Shown here piece by piece: positions 59,250 to 64,000 of a DNA stretch of 64,000 nt (positions are counted from its first letter, which is position 1; every line of letters begins with the position of its first letter). The DNA lies in the NCBI GenBank assembly GCA_964406775.1, contig CAYOSW010000003.1, positions 8,723-72,722 of the forward strand, read 5' to 3'. A program made the translations under genes and the position numbers. The notes beneath the pieces were generated by a model. It had not been told where the DNA came from. It made no database searches and worked only from the letters and a program-made list of their open reading frames with translations. The DNA is from JACPKO01 sp964406775 (lineage in GTDB: Bacteria; Patescibacteriota; Microgenomatia; Daviesbacterales; UBA10151).

Positions 59250-59363
59250 TTGAATACTAAGAAGCTATATCCTATAATGTGTACCTCAGAAAAGCAAGTC
59301 TGGGATACAGTTTTGTAAATAGCAAAACTCGTAATTTCTGCAACCGGCAGAGAATTATAAAAA
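59250..59363 (+). promoter_or_regulatory. purF promoter and structured 5' leader
   Basis: TTGAAT (59250-59255), 17 bases, TATAAT (59273-59278), then about 80 bases before the ATG. The leader has a 7-bp hairpin AGTTTTG/CAAAACT (59309-59329) and AATTTCTGC/GCAGAGAATT (59333-59356) directly over the ribosome-binding position, plus a weaker GTACCTCAG/CTGGGATAC pairing before them. No known purine or PRPP riboswitch consensus was seen. Confidence 0.6.
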
Positions 59364-60791
59364 ATGTCTAGCGACGACCATTGTGACAATACAAAAGGGG
59401 ATGACGATAAACTTAAGGAGAAATGCGGAGTTTTTGGGGTTTATAATTGTCACAGCGCATCCAGGGAAGTTTATTTCGGTCTCTACTCGCTTCAGCACCG
59501 CGGTCAAGAATCATCCGGGATAGCCTCTACAGACGGATCAAAAATTCACGTTCATAAATCATTGGGACTAGTGCCTCAGGTGTTTCAAGAAAAAGATTTT
59601 GATCACCTTGTCGGGGAAATTGCAATCGGACACAACCGGTATTCAACCTCGGGCGGAACGCTTCACCAACACAATCAGCCCGTGCATAATTCCGGTGATC
59701 CGCTTGCTTTGGCGCATAACGGAAATCTTCCCTCAACAGAAGCTCTTGAAGAATATCTTATAAAAAACGGAGTTGAGATAGGCAACCTTAACGATTCCGA
59801 ATTAATCTATACGGCACTTAAATTCCAGATGAGCAAGGGCAAAAGCATCGTTGATGCGATAACCGAAACATACCATCTTTTTACGGGGGCATTTGCCCTC
59901 TTAATTATGACCAGAGATACGTTGGTTGCGCTTCAGGATCCTTATGGAATAAGACCATTATCCATCGGAAAATTAAATGGGGGTTACGCTTTTTCTTCTG
60001 AGAGTTGTGCTCTCGATACTGTTAACGCCACATTTATTAAAGATGTCGGCCCGGGGGAGATGGTTGTTGCAAACAAAGACGGTCTTAAAACTTACAATTT
60101 AGTTAAGGGAGATAGAAAGCTGGATATTTTCGAATTTGTATATTTCGCACGGCCGGACTCAACACTTTTGGGAAAAAGGATATATGAGGTAAGACAGAAT
60201 TTCGGTAAAACTTTAGCTAAAGAATATCCCGTTAAAGCAGATGTGGTAATTCCGGTTCCCGAATCCGCGATTCCTGCGGCAATCGGATACTCTATGGTTT
60301 CAGGAATTCAATATCAACAGGGCTTAATTAAAAACCGCTATATCGGGCGGACTTTTATTATGCCTGATCAACGTCTCCGCGATAGATCTGTTCAGATGAA
60401 GTTAATTCCAATCCCGGAAGTACTTAAGGGGAAGAGAGTTATTGTTGTTGATGATTCTATAGTCAGGGGAACCACTACAGGAAAAATTGTAAAAATGCTC
60501 CGCAACGCGGGTGCAAAAGAAGTCCACGTTATGATTTCCTCTCCTCCGGTGAAATATCCGGATTTTTACGGAATTAATACTCCGTTTCAAAAAGATTTGA
60601 TCGCAGCCAATAAGACTGTTGAAGAAATTTGTAAAATTATCGGCGCGGATAGTCTAAACTATTTATCGTACGAAGGGCTGATCCGTTCTACAGAACTACC
60701 TGAATCAATGTTTAATACCTCAATGTTTACGGGGTTTTATCCGCTTGATATTAAAGACCGGGCAAATGAAATTAAAACTGTAAGCTTGTGA
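59364..60791 (+). CDS. purF: Amidophosphoribosyltransferase
   Basis: Commits PRPP to purine synthesis with glutamine. A 20-residue acidic propeptide precedes the nucleophile Cys21 (KEKCGVFGVYN), as in self-cleaving PurF. YFGLYSLQHRGQESSGIAST and GHNRYSTSGGTLHQHNQPV are glutaminase motifs. The PRPP loop is VIVVDDSIVRGTTTGKIVKM. The C-terminus lacks the CxxC iron-sulfur ligands of B. subtilis PurF (NTSMFTGFYP there), so it is likely a non-Fe-S form. At 475 residues it is normal. Confidence 0.96.
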   Translation: MSSDDHCDNTKGDDDKLKEKCGVFGVYNCHSASREVYFGLYSLQHRGQESSGIASTDGSKIHVHKSLGLVPQVFQEKDFDHLVGEIAIGHNRYSTSGGTLHQHNQPVHNSGDPLALAHNGNLPSTEALEEYLIKNGVEIGNLNDSELIYTALKFQMSKGKSIVDAITETYHLFTGAFALLIMTRDTLVALQDPYGIRPLSIGKLNGGYAFSSESCALDTVNATFIKDVGPGEMVVANKDGLKTYNLVKGDRKLDIFEFVYFARPDSTLLGKRIYEVRQNFGKTLAKEYPVKADVVIPVPESAIPAAIGYSMVSGIQYQQGLIKNRYIGRTFIMPDQRLRDRSVQMKLIPIPEVLKGKRVIVVDDSIVRGTTTGKIVKMLRNAGAKEVHVMISSPPVKYPDFYGINTPFQKDLIAANKTVEEICKIIGADSLNYLSYEGLIRSTELPESMFNTSMFTGFYPLDIKDRANEIKTVSL

Positions 60792-60820
60792 TAAGCAAAA
60801 TCTCCCTGTAAAATACCCAT

Positions 60821-61471
60821 ATGACATTTTTAAAGATTGAAAAAATGGATTTGCTTATTGCGGTCTATATTTTTTGTGTAGCTGTTTCAGAGTTAATGGG
60901 TGCAAAAACTTTTCCGGTTTTTGATTGGGGCTGGGTTAGACTTAATGCTTCAGTTGCCGTATTTGTAATTCCGCTTATTTTCACCATAAATGATGTGATT
61001 ACCGAGGTGTACGGAAAAGAAAGAGCGAGAAGTATAGTCCGCTCAAGTCTAGTTGTAATTTTACTCATTCTTTTCTATTCACTTTTAGTTACTAATTTGC
61101 CCGCCTCAAGAAGGTTTGTGTCCCAGGAGAGTGCCTATGATTCAGTCTTCGGTTTATCTGCAAGATTTTCTGCAGCGTCTCTTATTGCTTTCGCTTTATC
61201 CGACTTTCTCGATATTTATATTTTCTCCTGGCTTAGAGAGAAGTTCGGTAAGAAAGCTTTATGGTTCAGAAATAATGCGTCCAATTTTGTTTCACAATTT
61301 GTTGACAGTGCAACCTTTTTAATACTGGCTTTTTATGCGTTAGATCAATCTTTTACGGGAAATATGAGTTTTATCCTAAGTTTATTAATACCTTATTGGA
61401 TACTGAGGTGTGTCCTTTCAGTTATCGAGACACCTCTCGTCTATTTGGGTGTTAAGTGGTTAAAGAAATGA
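60821..61471 (+). CDS. Queuosine precursor transporter-like (YhhQ/VUT family)
   Basis: Six hydrophobic segments in 216 residues with ASVAVFVIPLIFTINDVITE and FRNNASNFVSQFVDSATFLI, the two family signature stretches (N.N....FV.D and N.. .Q..D). YhhQ-family members import queuine or preQ precursors for tRNA modification. TAAAAT (60809-60814) ends six bases before the ATG. The stop overlaps the next start (ATGA). Confidence 0.85.
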   Translation: MTFLKIEKMDLLIAVYIFCVAVSELMGAKTFPVFDWGWVRLNASVAVFVIPLIFTINDVITEVYGKERARSIVRSSLVVILLILFYSLLVTNLPASRRFVSQESAYDSVFGLSARFSAASLIAFALSDFLDIYIFSWLREKFGKKALWFRNNASNFVSQFVDSATFLILAFYALDQSFTGNMSFILSLLIPYWILRCVLSVIETPLVYLGVKWLKK

Positions 61472-61998
61472 AAATAACACTTGCGATGGTTTTATCCGTT
61501 GACGGTAAATCAACTAAATGGGATTTAGCCGATCAATCCTGGGCATCCGCTGAAGACAAAACTCACCTTATTAAGACGATCTCGGAAAATAATTTGATTT
61601 TGATGGGTGGAAATACATACTCGATTGCAAAAAACCACATCAAGCCAAAAGAAGGAAAATTAAGAATAGTTTTGACCCGGGATCCGGCTAAATATTCACA
61701 GGATCAAGTACCGGGACAATTAGAATTTACTGATGAGCCGATTGAGGATTTGCTTAAAAGGCTGGAAGCCCAAGGTCACGGAAAAATGCTTTTGCTTTCG
61801 GGGGAAAAATTAAATTATGAATTTTTATCGAAAAATTTAATTGATGAGATTATACTGACCCTGGAGCCGAGAATATTCGGAACCGGTAAGAGTCTGACTG
61901 CAGGTGGTGGACTGGATGCTGATTTAGAACTTATCAATTATGAAAAGCTGAACGATAAGGGGACGCTTCTTCTGACTTATAAGGTTTTGCGTAAATGA
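61468..61998 (+). CDS. RibD C-terminal / dihydrofolate reductase-like reductase
   Basis: DHFR-fold reductase: ITLAMVLSVDGKSTKWDLAD is the family N-terminus, NNLILMGGNTYSIAKNHIKP the adenosine-binding part, and the C-terminal IILTLEPRIFGTGKSLTAGG block fits the RibD_C group. Length is 176 residues. No deaminase domain is attached, so a stand-alone reductase of a pyrimidine or pterin is expected. Because thyA makes dihydrofolate and no other DHFR is visible, I infer it may act as DHFR. Start at 61468 is preferred (ATGA overlap). The extra four codons at 61456 are unlikely. Confidence 0.75.
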   Translation: MKITLAMVLSVDGKSTKWDLADQSWASAEDKTHLIKTISENNLILMGGNTYSIAKNHIKPKEGKLRIVLTRDPAKYSQDQVPGQLEFTDEPIEDLLKRLEAQGHGKMLLLSGEKLNYEFLSKNLIDEIILTLEPRIFGTGKSLTAGGGLDADLELINYEKLNDKGTLLLTYKVLRK

Positions 61999-62756
61999 TT
62001 GTTAAAGCCATAAAAACTCACAAAATCACCCAAGAAGACCGCGATATTTTTGTAATTTTAGATAAATACGTTGAAAAAGTGGAAGAAGAATCGGTTATTG
62101 CAATTACTTCAAAAATTATTTCCATAACTGAGGGAAATATTTTAAAAATAAGTGATTCCAAAAATAAAGAAGAAAAAGAAGAATTAGTGAAACAGAATTC
62201 CGCACTTTATCTGCCGTTTGCAAGTAGTAAATATGATATTTCATTCACTATTACAAATAATATTTTGTCCGCTTCTGCGGGAATAGATGAATCAAACGGC
62301 AACGGATATTATATTCTTTGGCCTAAGGATGCCCAAACGACTGTTAATAAAATACGTGAATATTTAACAAAAAAATTTAATCTCCAAAACTTAGGGGTGA
62401 TTATTACCGACAGCAAGACGACTCCTTTAAGGTGGGGAGTTACGGGAATTTCTCTAGCGCACAGCGGATTTTCGGCGTTATATGATTACATAGGAACGCC
62501 TGATTTATTCGGCAGAGCGTTTGTTTATGAAAAATTGAATATAGCCGACAGCATTGCTACAGCGGCTGTTCTTGAGATGGGTGAGGGGAGTGAGCAAACA
62601 CCGATTGCCGTCCTTTCTAATATTAAGAACATTGAATTCCAAAGCAGAAACCCGACAGAAGAAGAATTGGACAGTTCCATAATAAGTATGGAAGATGACT
62701 TATTTGCTCCGTTTCTGCTTTCTGCGGAATGGCAAAAGGGCGGCAGGCAATCCTGA
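61995..62756 (+). CDS. CofE-like gamma-glutamyl ligase
   Basis: Homologue of F420-0:gamma-L-glutamate ligase. SVIAITSKIISITEGNILKI, DISFTITNNILSASAGIDES, NGYYILWPKDA and GVIITDSKTTPLRWGVTGIS then LAHSGFSALYDYIG match CofE, including the S-K-(I/V)-S and D-S pairs. At 253 residues it is CofE-sized. No F420 genes (CofC/D/G/H) are in view. A CofE-family member (FolC2) replaces folate polyglutamate synthase in some bacteria, and linkage to a DHFR-like gene by a four-base overlap suggests that role here. That is inference. Confidence 0.82.
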   Translation: MIVKAIKTHKITQEDRDIFVILDKYVEKVEEESVIAITSKIISITEGNILKISDSKNKEEKEELVKQNSALYLPFASSKYDISFTITNNILSASAGIDESNGNGYYILWPKDAQTTVNKIREYLTKKFNLQNLGVIITDSKTTPLRWGVTGISLAHSGFSALYDYIGTPDLFGRAFVYEKLNIADSIATAAVLEMGEGSEQTPIAVLSNIKNIEFQSRNPTEEELDSSIISMEDDLFAPFLLSAEWQKGGRQS

Positions 62757-62813
62757 TCCTCGTCCAGGTTTTGTCCAGCCTTTTTTTAAAATTAGATGGT
62801 ATAATTTTTTCCG

Positions 62814-64000
62814 ATGGATGTGAAAAAACTGGAAAAACTGGCGAAACTTATCCGCTACTATATATTAGTTTCGACGACCGAAGCGGGATCAGGTCATCCG
62901 ACGTCTTCCCTGTCGGCAACAGATTTGATGACTGTTTTAATGTTCGGAGGTTTTTTTAAGGCGGACTTAAATAATCCGGAGAATATTAACAACGACAGAT
63001 TAATTTTCTCTAAAGGTCACGCATCACCTCTTTTCTACTCGCTTTATGCCGCAGCAGGCAAAGTTTCTGAGAGTGAATTGAAGACTTTGCGTAAATTCGG
63101 CAGTAGATTAGAAGGTCATCCGACTATGGAATTTGCCTATACGGAAGCTGCAACCGGTTCTCTAGGTCAGGGGCTTTCAATCGGACTTGGGATGTCTTTG
63201 AATGCAAAATTGGATTATAAGCATAGCTTGAAAAGCTCGTCTGACTCGCTTTATAAAACTTTTGTGCTGTTAGGCGATTCTGAGATGGCCGAAGGATCAG
63301 TTTGGGAGGCTATGGCTCTTGCCAGTCACTATAAGCTGGACAATTTAATAGGGATAATTGACGTGAACCGCTTGGGTCAGAGAGGCGAAACTCTATACGG
63401 CCACAATTTAAAGGAATACAGCAAAAAGGCTGAATCCTTCGGTTGGAAGACACTCGTAGTTGACGGCCATAACCTGCCTCAAATTATTAACGCTTTTAAA
63501 AATGCATCAGACCCTGGAAATCAGCCGGTGATGATAATTGCTAAAACTTTTAAAGGAGCGGGCGTATCATTTCTTGAAGACAAAGACGGGTGGCACGGTA
63601 AAGCACTAAAGCCTGAGGAACTATCGGAAGCGCTGAAGGAATTGGGAGATATCGAAAAATTAGTAGGAAAAGTGAAGAGCCCTAAAAGCAGTAATAATGA
63701 ATCAGGGATCTTACAAAAGAAAAATAATTCTCACGTTATAATTTATACTTCATACAAGCTGGGAGAGATGGTAGCTACACGTAAGGCATATGGTTCGGCG
63801 CTTCTGAAACTTGTTAAAAATAATGAGCAGATTGTAGTGCTCGATGCTGAGGTAAGCAATTCAACAATGTCGGACTCTGTAAAAAAAGAGAATCCATCCA
63901 GGTTTTTTGAAATGTTTATAGCGGAACAAAATATGGTAGGTGCGGCACTGGGATTTTCGCGCAGAGGTAAAATTCCTTTTGTTTCAACCTTTGCGGCATT
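62814..64000 (+). CDS. tkt: Transketolase, 3' end beyond the window
   Basis: Thiamine-diphosphate enzyme moving two-carbon units between pentose and triose/hexose phosphates. From ATG 62814: LVSTTEAGSGHPTSSLSATD, FSKGHASPLFYSLYAAAGKV, GHPTMEFAYTEAATGSLGQG, then the TPP motif FVLLGDSEMAEGSVWEAMAL with DVNRLGQ. The second (pyrimidine) domain has begun by 63770 (ATRKAYGSALLKLV), so the gene encodes one chain. TATAAT (62800-62805) ends eight bases before the start. With zwf, gnd and pgi it links sugar and nucleotide synthesis. Confidence 0.95.
   Translation, partial: MDVKKLEKLAKLIRYYILVSTTEAGSGHPTSSLSATDLMTVLMFGGFFKADLNNPENINNDRLIFSKGHASPLFYSLYAAAGKVSESELKTLRKFGSRLEGHPTMEFAYTEAATGSLGQGLSIGLGMSLNAKLDYKHSLKSSSDSLYKTFVLLGDSEMAEGSVWEAMALASHYKLDNLIGIIDVNRLGQRGETLYGHNLKEYSKKAESFGWKTLVVDGHNLPQIINAFKNASDPGNQPVMIIAKTFKGAGVSFLEDKDGWHGKALKPEELSEALKELGDIEKLVGKVKSPKSSNNESGILQKKNNSHVIIYTSYKLGEMVATRKAYGSALLKLVKNNEQIVVLDAEVSNSTMSDSVKKENPSRFFEMFIAEQNMVGAALGFSRRGKIPFVSTFAA

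Noticed and set aside
59279..59363. purF leader as a known PRPP or guanine riboswitch
   Set aside because: Conserved bases of those classes (e.g. the paired loop motifs of the purine aptamer) were not found.
1..64000. UGA recoding as in Gracilibacteria/SR1
   Set aside because: TGA ends several genes at family-correct positions (folD, dnaX, the YhhQ-like gene), and no in-frame TGA was needed in conserved domains.
1..64000. tRNA, rRNA, tmRNA or transposase genes
   Set aside because: No sequence with the invariant features was recognised in the intergenic regions. A tRNA scan could overrule this.

Overview
The window is bacterial and gene-dense, with moderately AT-rich DNA, mostly one-gene or short operons and very short intergenic gaps. 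TGA is used as an ordinary stop codon, so there is no code-25 recoding. Reduced or domain-shed housekeeping proteins (trigger factor without a PPIase domain, ProRS without an editing insert, a 151-residue EF-Ts), a proline/threonine-rich secreted protein of a type common in Microgenomates, and many small orphan genes suggest a Candidate Phyla Radiation (Patescibacteria) genome, most likely Microgenomates-like. That placement is inference from gene content, not a phylogeny. A run of 10 Ns at 26947-26956 shows that this is an assembled scaffold, probably from a metagenome.

Layout. 1-2.8 kb: thymidylate supply (tmk, two dCTP deaminase/dUTPase-family genes, thyA). 3.2-6.7 kb: translation genes rpsB, tsf and frr with an orphan gene and a tandem hairpin repeat among them, then site-2 protease rseP. 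7.7-10 kb: a T-box-type leader with a consensus promoter and a strong terminator controls proB-proS. 10-19 kb: trigger factor, an OB-fold protein, rpsU-yqeY-ybeY, dnaX, the one-carbon set glyA-folD-purN, then ebfC-recR. 20-30 kb: cysS, a GH57-like glycosidase, rarA, cmk-uppP, an M16 peptidase, glutamate dehydrogenase, a PAP2 phosphatase and a SIMPL protein. 30-38 kb: sugar metabolism (ROK kinase, 6-phosphogluconate dehydrogenase, zwf and pgi), with a deacetylase and an HTTM-like membrane pair. 38-61 kb: a purine biosynthesis region (purH, a purS-purL fusion, purQ, guaA, purA, two archaeal-type purP genes, purB, purK, purE, purC, purM, purF) interspersed with orphan genes. 61-64 kb: a queuosine-precursor-type transporter, a DHFR/RibD-like reductase, a CofE-like ligase and the start of transketolase.

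How it fits together. FolD, GlyA, the DHFR-like reductase and possibly the CofE-like ligase (as a folate polyglutamylase) would maintain one-carbon folates for ThyA, PurN and PurH. Zwf, Gnd, Pgi and Tkt would supply ribose phosphate for PurF. PurF to PurH/PurP plus PurA/PurB and GuaA would make AMP and GMP. purD and guaB are not in the window. The tandem PurP genes offer a folate-independent, formate/ATP route to FAICAR next to a seemingly intact PurH. This is the most unusual metabolic feature.

Regulation. A recurring layout is a sigma70-like promoter (often TTGNNN-17-TANNNT) whose -10 box ends only 6-11 bases before the start codon, implying leaderless or nearly leaderless mRNAs. The exceptions with longer leaders (proB-proS, rpsU, purF, the GH57 gene) are candidates for RNA-level control. 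Several promoters also help choose start codons (gnd, pgi, glyA).
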